A stretch of 64,000 bases of DNA from Acholeplasmatales bacterium (GCA_017961685.1 JAGCWW010000082.1:1-64000), one strand, 5' to 3'. Numbered from the stretch's first letter, positions 36,148-44,144 are shown. Numbers and translations are program-made. Notes: a model not told the origin generated them from the sequence alone.

Positions 36148-36585
36148 TTAATTATTATCCTTAACAAATGAAGGTTGTGTTATTATTGCATTACCATTAT
36201 TTTGCATTGTTATGCTTGAAATTAATGCAGACGCTCTAGCGCTAACTCTAACCATATTTATTGCTTTCTCAATTTTAATATTTACTAAATCTTTTAATTC
36301 ATCTAGTTTTCCTTCATATTCCTTAGTAGTTTTAATATCAAATTTAATTTGCACTTTATAAGATACATCAATTGAAAACATTACATCAGGTTCAAAAAAA
36401 ACACTTCTATTATAAACGAAGCTGAATCCTTTCGAATCAACATTAATAATATCATAAGAATCTTTCACAATTACTTTAAAATTACCAGCATTTGAACTAA
36501 TGTTTTTTTTCGCTTCATATTTTACATTATCTAAATCAATTATTGCAGAATTTAAATATATTAATTTTTCTTTCTCGTTTTCCAT
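36148..36585 (-). CDS. SecB-like chaperone of a HicAB-linked TAC module
   Basis: This 145-aa protein starts at ATG 36585 with AAGGAGAG upstream. A central beta-rich segment, then a C-terminal VRVSARASALISSITMQNN with ITQPSF, resemble SecB-like chaperones (RxxISxxT..G...I..P). It lies 11 bp after hicB on the same strand. In TAC systems a SecB-like protein folds the unstable antitoxin and holds the toxin in check. Identity to E. coli SecB is low, and no secretion role is needed. The context raises confidence. Confidence 0.7.
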   Translation of the reverse strand: MENEKEKLIYLNSAIIDLDNVKYEAKKNISSNAGNFKVIVKDSYDIINVDSKGFSFVYNRSVFFEPDVMFSIDVSYKVQIKFDIKTTKEYEGKLDELKDLVNIKIEKAINMVRVSARASALISSITMQNNGNAIITQPSFVKDNN

Positions 36586-36596
36586 AATTACTCTCC

Positions 36597-37094
36597 TTAA
36601 CAATTAAAGTTAGCTAACGATATTTTTTGTCCATTTGAAAAATCAAGTTTATCCTTTATACCGTTATCAAACTTTTTAACATCAAAATAAGATTGAAGGC
36701 ATTCCATTAAATATTCTAATTGATTAATATAAACTTTTTCATAAACACTAGAATTTAAATATGTTATAATTGCTTCATTTAAAAAAGAATTAAGGCTAAC
36801 TCCTTCTTGTTTTGCACGTTCATCAACTTTTTTGTGCAAAGATTTAGACATTCTTAATGTTACTTTGCCACTAAACTCGTTATCTTCATGTTTTGATGGA
36901 GAAGGAACATCAATATTATTTTCTTTACAATATTCCAAAAATACTTCTAGATTTCCTTCAGCTTCTTTTATAGCATCTTCTACAGTATCACCAACACCTA
37001 TTACTGTATCTAAATCATAATAACTGGCGACAAATACCTTATCACCTTCACCACTATATTCAGTATATACCTCAAATCTGTAATCTGTATTCAT
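36597..37094 (-). CDS. hicB: HicB-family antitoxin with ribbon-helix-helix domain and C-terminal extension
   Basis: This 165-aa antitoxin has the HicB RNase-H-like fold at 1-60 (FVASYYDLDTVIGVGDTVEDAIKEAEGNLEVFLEYC). An RHH DNA-binding domain lies at 75-113 (GKVTLRMSKSLHKKVDERAKQEGVSLNSFLNEAI). The tail of about 52 residues (114-165) is longer than usual and ends ISLANFNC. In TAC systems such a tail is the chaperone-addiction (ChAD) segment, and here secB follows at once. It lies 2 bp after hicA. Confidence 0.88.
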   Translation of the reverse strand: MNTDYRFEVYTEYSGEGDKVFVASYYDLDTVIGVGDTVEDAIKEAEGNLEVFLEYCKENNIDVPSPSKHEDNEFSGKVTLRMSKSLHKKVDERAKQEGVSLNSFLNEAIITYLNSSVYEKVYINQLEYLMECLQSYFDVKKFDNGIKDKLDFSNGQKISLANFNC

Positions 37095-37096
37095 AA

Positions 37097-37354
37097 TTAT
37101 TCCTCCTTATTATCAACAATTATTTTATTCAATTTTTGTAAATAAACAAAACTTACCGTCTTCCCATTTTTCGAAGGAATCACATATGGTCTTGACAAAT
37201 CTTCTCGTGTTGCTATTATGTGAGATCCCTTGCCCCTCTTTTCGTTTATAATAAAACCATAATGCTCCAAATATTTTTTAAAATCATCAAGTGATACTTC
37301 TTTAGGAAGAGGTGATTTTTGAAAATACTCTATTAATTTATCAATACTCGCCAA
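37097..37354 (-). CDS. hicA: HicA-family mRNA interferase toxin
   Basis: This 85-aa toxin has the dsRBD-like fold with the catalytic GSH (KRGKGSHIIA), preceded by VSLDDFKKYLEHYGF. It would cut mRNA independent of the ribosome. The start is TTG (37354), with GGAGGAG six bases upstream and no better ATG. It is first in the operon, then hicB and the secB-like gene. Slight length excess over minimal HicA (about 60) is at the C-terminus. Confidence 0.9.
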   Translation of the reverse strand: MASIDKLIEYFQKSPLPKEVSLDDFKKYLEHYGFIINEKRGKGSHIIATREDLSRPYVIPSKNGKTVSFVYLQKLNKIIVDNKEE

Positions 37355-37378
37355 TAATATCTCCTCCGTACATTATGC

Positions 37379-37433
37379 CACCATATATGGTGTCACTTTA
37401 CATCTATTATAATTATTTTTTAAAAAAAGTCAA
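37379..37433 (-). promoter_or_regulatory. hicA promoter and palindromic operator
   Basis: TTGACT (37433-37428), a 16-bp spacer and TATAAT (37411-37406) read toward hicA. Just downstream a perfect 14-bp palindrome CACCATATATGGTG (37379-37392) extends to a 20-bp site with one mismatched pair. An RHH antitoxin such as HicB would bind here and autorepress. Operator binding is inferred. Confidence 0.75.
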
Positions 37434-37440
37434 TAAAAAT

Positions 37441-37475
37441 ATAAAAAAAGATAATCTTTAAAAGATTATCCCTTA
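37441..37475 (-). repeat. 35-bp direct repeat copy 2 (also terminator of nfo)
   Basis: Identical to 36110-36144. It covers the last codons and stop of nfo and forms its terminator hairpin. The copies lie 1331 bp apart. Confidence 0.9.
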
Positions 37476-38284
37476 ATTAGTAATTCTATTTCTTCTTTGT
37501 ATGGTGCAACACCATCAATATATGGTGTTTCTAAAATCTTAGGAATATTAATAAATCTTGGATCATGCACCACTTTTTTTAAGGTGTTAAATCCAATATT
37601 TCCTTTACCTATGTTTTCATGTCTATCTTTATGACTAGCAAGTACATTTTTACTATCATTAATATGAAAACATATGATTTTATCTAATCCAATGATTTCA
37701 TCAAATGATTTGAATACATTATCATAATCATTAACTAAATCATATCCTGCATCAAATGTATGGCATGTATCAAAACAAACATATAGTGGATAATTGACAT
37801 TATCAATAATATATTTTAATTGTTCAAATTTAAAACAACATTCTGAGCCTTTACCTGACATAGTTTCAAGTGCTATTCTTACATTAGAACTACCTACTTT
37901 ATTTAATGAATCAACAATTAAATTTAGTCCTTCTTCTAATGTATTAGTCATAAAATTACCTGGATGTAAGACTAATATATTAGAACCTATTTCTTCTACT
38001 CTTTTTATTTCTTGTTTCAAAAAGTTAATAGAAAACAGTCTTTTTTCTTCGTCTGGCGAAGCTAAATTAAGAATATATGGAGCATGAACTACAAGGGTAA
38101 GTTCATGTTTTTTTATTAATTCTCTAGCTTCACTTACTTTAAGTTGGCTAATTGGTTTTCTTAAAGTGTTTTGTGGTGCACCTGTATAAAGCATTAAGGC
38201 ATTTGCGTTATAACTTAATGCTTCATTAACACTACCAACTAAAAAGTCTGGTGCTTTTAATCCTACATGTGATCCTATAATCAT
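37466..38284 (-). CDS. nfo: Endonuclease IV (AP endonuclease)
   Basis: This 272-aa TIM-barrel enzyme begins MIIGSHVGLKAPDFL. It shows metal-site motifs VVHAPYILNLASP, VLHPGNF, ALETMSGKGSE, CFDTCHTFDAGYD, CFHINDSK and the HxDRHENIGKGNIG block, all expected for Nfo. It cuts DNA at abasic sites in base excision repair. It stands alone between accessory modules, so it may be an anchor site for insertions. Confidence 0.96.
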   Translation of the reverse strand: MIIGSHVGLKAPDFLVGSVNEALSYNANALMLYTGAPQNTLRKPISQLKVSEARELIKKHELTLVVHAPYILNLASPDEEKRLFSINFLKQEIKRVEEIGSNILVLHPGNFMTNTLEEGLNLIVDSLNKVGSSNVRIALETMSGKGSECCFKFEQLKYIIDNVNYPLYVCFDTCHTFDAGYDLVNDYDNVFKSFDEIIGLDKIICFHINDSKNVLASHKDRHENIGKGNIGFNTLKKVVHDPRFINIPKILETPYIDGVAPYKEEIELLIKG

Positions 38285-38304
38285 ATTAACCCTCCTTAAA
38301 AGAA

Positions 38305-39045
38305 TTACAATTCAACGATACCTAAGTCAACAAATGACACAAATAGCATTGAAAGTAAAATATATCTGTTATATTTTTCATATTCCTTTTCTTCATAATT
38401 GAATATTTTTATATTACAATCTTTAAAATTATCTAAAAAAGATAAACTAAAATCTTCCTTCAAAATATCCTTAATTTTTTTAAAAAAATAATTCAATCCT
38501 TCTTTTAGATTATCTAATTTTACTTGATATTTTATACATTCAAAATCTTCCTTTAATTCTTTTGAAGACAATACATCTTTATTATCTTTATTGCAATTAT
38601 AATAAAAGCTTTGAATACAAGGATAACTCATCAATAGCAATCCATTTTTATTAATTCCGTTGTCTCTTGAGTTTACATATAATTTCATCTTATCATTAAT
38701 TGCTTTAGGCCTATTTGAATCTCTGTCTCTATCAAATAAAATATATATTGCTGAATTTTCAGAATCTAATTCATATTTACTAAGTTTTCTAAATATATTA
38801 TCAAAATAATCATCATCAATATCAAACTTTTTAATTGATGAATATTCTGCAGGAATAACAAACACTCTCGAATATTTATTATTCTTACTTTTTAATTCAA
38901 TTATTTGATTAGTTCTTTTATCGTAATTGACAATACTATAATCAAACACTTTTGAAAATAAATTTTTTAATAATTCAACTTCATCCTTATCTCCCTCAAC
39001 CACAAAAATTACTCTTCCTATGTTTTTACATTTGTTTATCCTCAT
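38305..39045 (-). CDS. TOPRIM-domain protein, partner of the adjacent ATPase (RloB/AbiLii-like)
   Basis: This protein of about 246 aa starts VIFVVEGDKDEVELL, giving the TOPRIM glutamate. YILFDRDRDSN is the DxD motif, and LLLMSYPCIQSF is the SxPCxE-like block also found in the homologue at 5589-6371. The start at ATG 39045 is internal to the ATPase gene end (20-bp overlap); a GTG at 39063 is an alternative. It is the probable effector nuclease of the pair. Paralogy with the other pair is inferred from shared motifs. Confidence 0.78.
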   Translation of the reverse strand: MRINKCKNIGRVIFVVEGDKDEVELLKNLFSKVFDYSIVNYDKRTNQIIELKSKNNKYSRVFVIPAEYSSIKKFDIDDDYFDNIFRKLSKYELDSENSAIYILFDRDRDSNRPKAINDKMKLYVNSRDNGINKNGLLLMSYPCIQSFYYNCNKDNKDVLSSKELKEDFECIKYQVKLDNLKEGLNYFFKKIKDILKEDFSLSFLDNFKDCNIKIFNYEEKEYEKYNRYILLSMLFVSFVDLGIVEL

Positions 39046-40165
39046 ATTGTGGAATACCACCAAATATACCAGCCAAATACATCTTTTCTAAATTTTGACT
39101 TTCTCTAGGTTTTTCATCAGAAAATTTCTTTAAAAAACTTCCATTTTTGTCAAAATCAACTGAATATATTTGATCAGGTCTTAGTAAATTAGTAGAAAGT
39201 AAATTTGTGGAATGTGAAACAAAAATTAACTGTGCATTTTTAGAATGCTTGAAAAAATACTTAACTAAAAGAGCTTCTAAATTATTATGTAGCCCACTAC
39301 TAAATTCATCAATTGCAAATATTCCACCATTTTTTACAACACTTAAAAATGAAGGCAAGATATTTAAAAGGACTTGATTACCGTTTGATTCCAAAGGAAA
39401 TGGAATATCAGCAAGTTCTTCTCTAACAAAGATTATATTTAAAAATGGATTTTGTAATAAACCATTTTTCTTTTCATATTTAATTTTATAAGGAAAATCA
39501 AATTCTTCAAAAAAATTATTAATTTCATCTGCTCCATTTTTTTCTAGATATAAGATTAATTCATAATCATTAATTCTTGCCTTATCAAAAAGAACAATTT
39601 TTCCAATTTGTCTTAAAGGATTATAATACAATGAGTTTTTTAAGAAATTAAACCAATCTCTTAGATCAGTATAATTAGTAAACTTTGTATTAAAATAAAT
39701 ATTTTTTAAAAATAAATTATTTTCATCTATATCATTTTTCCCGTAATCCTTGTTTTCTGTGATTTTTGATTCAGCTGAGTTTAATGTTCTAAATAATTTG
39801 TTTTCTCCATTTACAGCAAGTGTTTCTTTTGTTATTTGATTATTTCTATTGAATTCAAAATAATATACTATTTCGCTATTATTTATTTCAAAAGTATATT
39901 CAAAATACATAGTTTTTTCATTATTGTATAAAGTGAATAAAGTAGGATTAACAGTAGTATCAATAAATAACAAATCTAGAAGTAATGTTATAGATAATAA
40001 TGCACTAGTTTTACCTGATGCATTAGATCCATAAAAGCAACATCCTTTAAGAATATCATTATAAACGTTTGTATCTTGTAAAATCATAGATTTACTTGAA
40101 TCAAACGAAATAATTGTTTCCTTTGTAAATGATTTAAAATTCTTAAATCTTACTTTTTTTAACAT
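39026..40165 (-). CDS. AAA/ABC-type ATPase of a second RloA/AbiL-like pair
   Basis: This 379-aa protein opens KKVRFKNFKSFTKETIISF. Walker A is GSNASGKTS, Walker B is GIFAIDEFSSGLH and the H-switch is IFVSHS. It ends LLRPDQIYSVDFD then LEKMYLAGIFGGIP, very like the ATPase at 6358. ATG 40165 is chosen because GAGGTGA lies 5 bases before it. It overlaps its TOPRIM partner. The likely role is phage sensing and control of the nuclease. Confidence 0.83.
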   Translation of the reverse strand: MLKKVRFKNFKSFTKETIISFDSSKSMILQDTNVYNDILKGCCFYGSNASGKTSALLSITLLLDLLFIDTTVNPTLFTLYNNEKTMYFEYTFEINNSEIVYYFEFNRNNQITKETLAVNGENKLFRTLNSAESKITENKDYGKNDIDENNLFLKNIYFNTKFTNYTDLRDWFNFLKNSLYYNPLRQIGKIVLFDKARINDYELILYLEKNGADEINNFFEEFDFPYKIKYEKKNGLLQNPFLNIIFVREELADIPFPLESNGNQVLLNILPSFLSVVKNGGIFAIDEFSSGLHNNLEALLVKYFFKHSKNAQLIFVSHSTNLLSTNLLRPDQIYSVDFDKNGSFLKKFSDEKPRESQNLEKMYLAGIFGGIPQYEDKQM

Positions 40166-40182
40166 ATACCTCACCTCTTATT

Positions 40183-40227
40183 TGTATTATACACAAAAAA
40201 AATACACTTGTAAATATTTTAAGTGTA
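40183..40227 (-). promoter_or_regulatory. Promoter of the second ATPase-TOPRIM pair with palindromes
   Basis: TTTACA (40214-40209), a 17-bp spacer and TATAAT (40191-40186) point to the ATPase gene. TACACTT/AAGTGTA (40203-40209, 40221-40227) spans the -35, and TGTATTATACA (40183-40193) covers the -10. The TGTAT/ATACA half-sites resemble the other pair's operators. Confidence 0.6.
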
Positions 40228-40315
40228 ATTTTTTTACATTTGTTTATAGTTTAAATGGATTATTTTAACACTATTCAGTTGCCCACAAAATGTAGACAAC
40301 TGAAAAATTATCCTC

Positions 40316-40720
40316 TTATTCTTCAAATCCGGCTTCACGCGCTAAAGCTACTGCATTAATAATTGGTATTTGTATAGGAACAAAACCAGGTTGCGTTGTT
40401 ACTATTGATATTTGACTCCTAAGGTAAGGAAACATAATTGCTAAAGAGTTAACATGTAATAAATATTTTGAGACTTTTTTATCTTCTATATCACGTGTAA
40501 CAAAATTTCCTTTAAGTTCAATATCAATACTTATTTCTTCTTTTTTTGATTTAGCTAAATATTTTAATACAACGATTATCTCATTATCATCGATTTCTTC
40601 ATAACGAACATCAAAAGAACCCATTATGTCTAAATTGTTAGGCAAATCAAATGACCTTTTTACAGAAATGTTTGTAAAAGCCATATTCTTTAGCATCAAA
40701 TTACTATTTATTGTATCCAT
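40316..40720 (-). CDS. SecB-like chaperone of a HigBA-linked TAC module
   Basis: This 134-aa protein has beta strands with SFDVRYEEIDDNEIIVVLKYLAK and DIELKGNFVTRD, then the C-terminal PYLRSQISIVTTQPGFVPIQIPIINAVAL. That PYxRxxIS..T...G..P...P.IN pattern is a clear SecB-family feature. It follows higA by 10 bp on the same strand. As in other TAC systems it probably folds the antitoxin. A general SecB secretion role is unlikely in a Gram-positive. Confidence 0.82.
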   Translation of the reverse strand: MDTINSNLMLKNMAFTNISVKRSFDLPNNLDIMGSFDVRYEEIDDNEIIVVLKYLAKSKKEEISIDIELKGNFVTRDIEDKKVSKYLLHVNSLAIMFPYLRSQISIVTTQPGFVPIQIPIINAVALAREAGFEE

Positions 40721-40730
40721 ATAATTACCT

Positions 40731-41054
40731 CTAAATTGCTAATAAATAGCTACTATTTGGTAGCTCATATTCAGCATTAACTTTATATGATTTTTCTACA
40801 CTAACATTATCTGTTATTGAATAATATGAATCATAATCTATTTGAGCTTTTAGCAAACTTTCTGCTGGATACCCTGTAGCTTTTTCAAAAGCAGCAGCTA
40901 TTTTTTTTGTAATAGTCCTTTTTCCGTGTAATATATTACTTATCACTGTTTTATTCATACTCATCTCTTCAGATAGCCATTTTTGACTTTTGCCAAGTGA
41001 TAGCAATATACTTTTCATTATTTCACTTGGATGAACCCTATAATTTTTATTCAT
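40731..41054 (-). CDS. higA: HigA-family antitoxin (XRE helix-turn-helix)
   Basis: This 107-aa protein starts at ATG 41054 with GGAGGG upstream. It has YRVHPSEIMKSILLSLGKSQKWLSEEMSMNKTVISNILHGKRTITKKIAAAFEKATGYP, the VapI/HigA HTH pattern (HPGEIL-like start). A C-terminal tail of about 35 residues (SITDNVSVEKSYKV..YELPNSSYLLAI) follows the HTH and could be the chaperone-addiction segment, since a SecB-like gene comes next. Confidence 0.85.
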   Translation of the reverse strand: MNKNYRVHPSEIMKSILLSLGKSQKWLSEEMSMNKTVISNILHGKRTITKKIAAAFEKATGYPAESLLKAQIDYDSYYSITDNVSVEKSYKVNAEYELPNSSYLLAI

Positions 41055-41067
41055 AATTTTGCCCTCC

Positions 41068-41409
41068 TCATTTTTTAAACTTATATCGATGTTCGCTATC
41101 AATATCAACTATTTCTATTTCTTTGCCGTCATCGCTTACAATAATTATTATCATTCTATCTTTTCTTTTATTTATTTTTGGGACTATCCTTATTGAATAA
41201 TATTTAGTACCAACTATTTTCTCTAAATTATACCCCTTCAAAAAGGCTTTTGCATTAAAATCATATATTGTATCCACACTACCAAAATGGAATAATAATA
41301 CTTTTAAATTCTCAATAAGTAATTTATCGTTTTTAAAGTATCTTTGCATTTCATTAACATCATTACAAAGCTTCTCTATTTTTTTATTTTTATACTTTAA
41401 AATTATCAT
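41068..41409 (-). CDS. higB: HigB/RelE-like toxin
   Basis: This 113-aa protein fits the HigB plasmid-maintenance killer fold. It has a helical start, LLIENLKVLLFHFGSVDTIYDF, then beta strands TKYYSIRIVPKINKRKDRMIIIIVSDDGKEIEIVDIDSEHRY. It lies first in the operon (toxin before antitoxin), as usual for HigBA. It probably cuts mRNA on the ribosome. Start ATG 41409 has AGAAAGGAG upstream. Strict assignment to HigB rather than a related RelE group rests on the HigA-type partner. Confidence 0.75.
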   Translation of the reverse strand: MIILKYKNKKIEKLCNDVNEMQRYFKNDKLLIENLKVLLFHFGSVDTIYDFNAKAFLKGYNLEKIVGTKYYSIRIVPKINKRKDRMIIIIVSDDGKEIEIVDIDSEHRYKFKK

Positions 41410-41436
41410 AATACTCCTTTCTTGATAGTCATATAT

Positions 41437-41465
41437 ATTTTATCACTATTTAGGAGATAATACAA
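41437..41465 (-). promoter_or_regulatory. Likely higBA-secB promoter
   Basis: TTGTAT (41465-41460), a 17-bp spacer and TAAAAT (41442-41437) point into higB. The match to consensus is moderate. Confidence 0.5.
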
Positions 41466-41507
41466 CAAAAAGTTGACAAAAAATGTTAACTTTTTTCGCT
41501 ATAAAAA

Positions 41508-41529
41508 ACCAAGTTATTTATTTCTTGGT
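41508..41529 (-). terminator. Terminator of the DEAD-box helicase gene
   Basis: ACCAAG and CTTGGT form a stem overlapping the stop codon, followed by TTTTTTA on the minus strand. Confidence 0.75.
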
Positions 41530-42806
41530 CTTTTATATTTCATTTCTCTTTCTAACTTTTTAACTTCTTTTAATCTTTTTTTCTTATATCCTGGAGTAAC
41601 CTTCTTACTCTTTGGAACTAACTTTTCAGCTTTTTTTCTTTCTTCTGAAATTGGTTTTACTCTATCAGTTCTTCTATTTGGATTATATTCTATAAACCCA
41701 TTAGGTCTTATATCACAGTAACTAAACTTAATTCCTTTTTCTTCTAATGATTTTAAATATTCTTCATTTTTAAATTCAGTGAAGCTATAACAAATACCAT
41801 CACTATTGTTTCTTGCGGTTCTTCCGCTTCTATGAATATAGAATTCAAAGTCTGTTGGAAGTGAGAAATTAATTACATGACTTACTCCAAGTATATCAAT
41901 ACCTCTAGCTGCAATATCACTTACTACTACATATTGATACTTTAAATCATTAATATCATTTAATACTCTTTTTCTTTCCCTTGCGGAAAGTCCACCGTGA
42001 AGTATTCCTACTTTAATATTATTATCAAGTAAGAAACTTGCGATTGCTTCACAATCTTGTTTCTTATTACCAAATATTAAACAAAGATATGGATTAATAT
42101 TATTTATTAACCAAGATAATAACATAAATTTATCTCTAGATTTAATTGGAATTAAAACATGTTTAATTTTATTTAATTCTAAATCAACTTTAATGTGATC
42201 GTTAGTATTAATATATTTTCTAATAAATGGTTTAATTTCTTCTTTGATTGTCGCACTAAATACCATAATTTGTGGATTAGTTAGTCTACCTGCGATTAAA
42301 TCTATATCATCTAAGAAACCTATTTCAAATGCCATATCAGCTTCATCAACTACTAATGTATTTGCATTAAATCCTTTTAGGGCATTTGCCTTAATCATTA
42401 AATCTGAGATTCTTCCAGGTGTACCAATAACAATTTGAGGTTGTGAGTTTTCTAATTTCTTAATCTCTTTTAATCTATCAGATCCACCAGTATATAATCT
42501 AATATCAATTTTATCATCAAAAAATTTATTTAAATGTAAGCATACATTATAAATTTGTGTAGCTAATTCTCTAGTAGGTGATAAAATGATTGCTTGACAA
42601 TCTTGATTATCTAAATCTAATTTATTAAAAATAGGGATTAAAAAGGCATGAGTTTTACCACTACCTGTTTTAGATTGACCTATTAGTGATTTATTCTTTA
42701 AAGCTAGGGGTAATATTTCTTTTTGAATAGGTGAAAAACTTTTAAAATGTAAGTCATTTAAAGCATTAACTATTTCTTCTTTTAATTCGAATCCATCAAA
42801 AATCAT
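41514..42806 (-). CDS. DEAD-box ATP-dependent RNA helicase (CshB-like)
   Basis: This 430-aa helicase has the Q-motif FSPIQKEILP, motif I SKTGSGKTHA, Ia PTRELATQ, II VDEADMAF, III SATIKEE, and the C-terminal motifs ARGIDILGV and HRSGRTARNN, with a basic Lys/Arg tail. It unwinds RNA, probably in cold growth or rRNA processing. It follows the 334-aa gene by 10 bp. Confidence 0.93.
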   Translation of the reverse strand: MIFDGFELKEEIVNALNDLHFKSFSPIQKEILPLALKNKSLIGQSKTGSGKTHAFLIPIFNKLDLDNQDCQAIILSPTRELATQIYNVCLHLNKFFDDKIDIRLYTGGSDRLKEIKKLENSQPQIVIGTPGRISDLMIKANALKGFNANTLVVDEADMAFEIGFLDDIDLIAGRLTNPQIMVFSATIKEEIKPFIRKYINTNDHIKVDLELNKIKHVLIPIKSRDKFMLLSWLINNINPYLCLIFGNKKQDCEAIASFLLDNNIKVGILHGGLSARERKRVLNDINDLKYQYVVVSDIAARGIDILGVSHVINFSLPTDFEFYIHRSGRTARNNSDGICYSFTEFKNEEYLKSLEEKGIKFSYCDIRPNGFIEYNPNRRTDRVKPISEERKKAEKLVPKSKKVTPGYKKKRLKEVKKLEREMKYKRPRNK

Positions 42807-42816
42807 TTTATCACCT

Positions 42817-43821
42817 CTAATTAACTAAATTTTCTTCCTTTAAGGAATTAGGTGAATAACCACATAAAGGATAAATCTCTAAATCATTATGCCAGTTAGT
42901 TAAGATTTGTAACACTTTATTCATATCACTTTCTTTAACATTTTTCATAATGTGTTCTAACTTCTTTATAGCTTTTTCACTACCAAGTAGTGTATCTTTA
43001 ACGAAATTATGCATTTCATCATCTTTTATTTTTTTATTATATTTTTTAATTTCTAAAATCATTGATAAAGATTCTTCATCTATTACTGTTTCACTTTTAT
43101 CTAAAATATAATCCAAGTCATGAATATTATATTCAAAGTTAAGTTGTTTTTGTGATTCAGCGATTAACGCTAAATCATCATTATATTCCATAAATGATAC
43201 ATATTCTTCTACTTCATTTATATTTTTCCAGTTGATTGTGAATCTTTCAACTAATTGATTTAATACTAATTTGTCATAGATTAAATTAAAGATTTGTGTT
43301 TCATTATAGTTTTTATCTAGGTAATTATTAATAAATGTCACAAAATAATCAAGTCTAATTACCCCATAAGTATTAAGTAAACCTTTAACTACTTTTTCAA
43401 ATAAATTAGATTCCATTACTTTTTCTTTAGAAGATTCACTAAATAAAATATCTAATTTATTAAATGTAGATTCATTATAAACATATTTTATATCAAATGA
43501 ATTATCAGTGTACTTAATCTCTTCAACATAGAAGAACATTAAATCAATAAGCTCATTTGTATGATTTCTATTAAAGCTCAACTCAACGTTTTTACCATCT
43601 TTAAAATCTTTATAAATTAATTCTAATTTTAAATAAGCATCATTAGATAAAACATTAACTAACTTTAATACATTTTCTTCATCTTGGTAAATCTCTTTAG
43701 CTTTATCAAGAAGTTTTTTCTTAGATAGGTTTTTAGAATATTCAAAGTTAAATAAAGTGTTAGTTACAAAAAGCATTGTCTCTTTTGTTGGTAGATCAAT
43801 TGTAATCTTTTTAATATCCAT
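42817..43821 (-). CDS. Hypothetical protein upstream of DEAD-box helicase
   Basis: This 334-aa protein is Lys, Asn and Glu-rich and largely helical, with no signal peptide or named domain. It shares an operon with the helicase (10-bp gap) and has its own ribosome site at 43830. A role beside RNA handling is possible from context only. Confidence 0.7.
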   Translation of the reverse strand: MDIKKITIDLPTKETMLFVTNTLFNFEYSKNLSKKKLLDKAKEIYQDEENVLKLVNVLSNDAYLKLELIYKDFKDGKNVELSFNRNHTNELIDLMFFYVEEIKYTDNSFDIKYVYNESTFNKLDILFSESSKEKVMESNLFEKVVKGLLNTYGVIRLDYFVTFINNYLDKNYNETQIFNLIYDKLVLNQLVERFTINWKNINEVEEYVSFMEYNDDLALIAESQKQLNFEYNIHDLDYILDKSETVIDEESLSMILEIKKYNKKIKDDEMHNFVKDTLLGSEKAIKKLEHIMKNVKESDMNKVLQILTNWHNDLEIYPLCGYSPNSLKEENLVN

Positions 43822-43891
43822 TTATACCACCTCCTAAGCATCTACTATATTTTAACAAAAATATAAGCATTAATCAACTTAAAAAGAAAAA

Positions 43892-43904
43892 AGCCTTAAA
43901 GGCT
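43892..43904 (-). terminator. Terminator of the Arc-like gene
   Basis: AGCCTT and AAGGCT form a 6-bp stem around one base, followed by six T on the minus strand; it overlaps the stop. Confidence 0.7.
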
Positions 43905-44070
43905 ATAATTTCTTTTCTTCTTTCATTTTATTGACACACTGCGTAAGCAAATACTCTATTTGGCTATTTACACTTCTGAACTCCTTGTCCGCCAAAACAA
44001 CGAGATCCTGCCATAGCTCATTAGACATACGAAGAAGTAATTGTTTTTGTTCTACTTCATGTTGTTCCAT
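43903..44070 (-). CDS. Arc-like ribbon-helix-helix DNA-binding protein
   Basis: This 55-aa protein starts at ATG 44070, where GAGGTGAG lies upstream. KQLLLRMSNELWQDLVVLADKEFRSVNSQIEYLLTQCVNKM is the Arc/MetJ ribbon-helix-helix pattern. It is a single-gene unit with a terminator. A dyad at 44118-44144 upstream could be its own operator. The target is unknown. Confidence 0.82.
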   Translation of the reverse strand: MEQHEVEQKQLLLRMSNELWQDLVVLADKEFRSVNSQIEYLLTQCVNKMKEEKKL

Positions 44071-44117
44071 AAAACTCACCTCACAATGTGAATACTTCAC
44101 CAAAACTAATTCTACTG

Positions 44118-44144
44118 TAAACTGTTTCGCCAGATAACAGTTTA
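44118..44144. promoter_or_regulatory. Inverted repeat upstream of the Arc-like gene (possible operator)
   Basis: TAAACTGTT (44118-44126) and AACAGTTTA (44136-44144) are perfect 9-bp arms around 9 bases, 48 bp above the Arc-like start. There is no T run, so it is not a terminator. The rest of the gap to 44440 shows no convincing gene. Confidence 0.5.

Noticed and set aside
41473-41721. Plus-strand open frame over the helicase gene end
   Set aside because: It is antisense to a clear DEAD-box gene and spans its terminator; codon pattern is that of the helicase strand.
44118-44144. Dyad as a terminator
   Set aside because: No T tract follows on either strand, and it lies upstream of a gene start.
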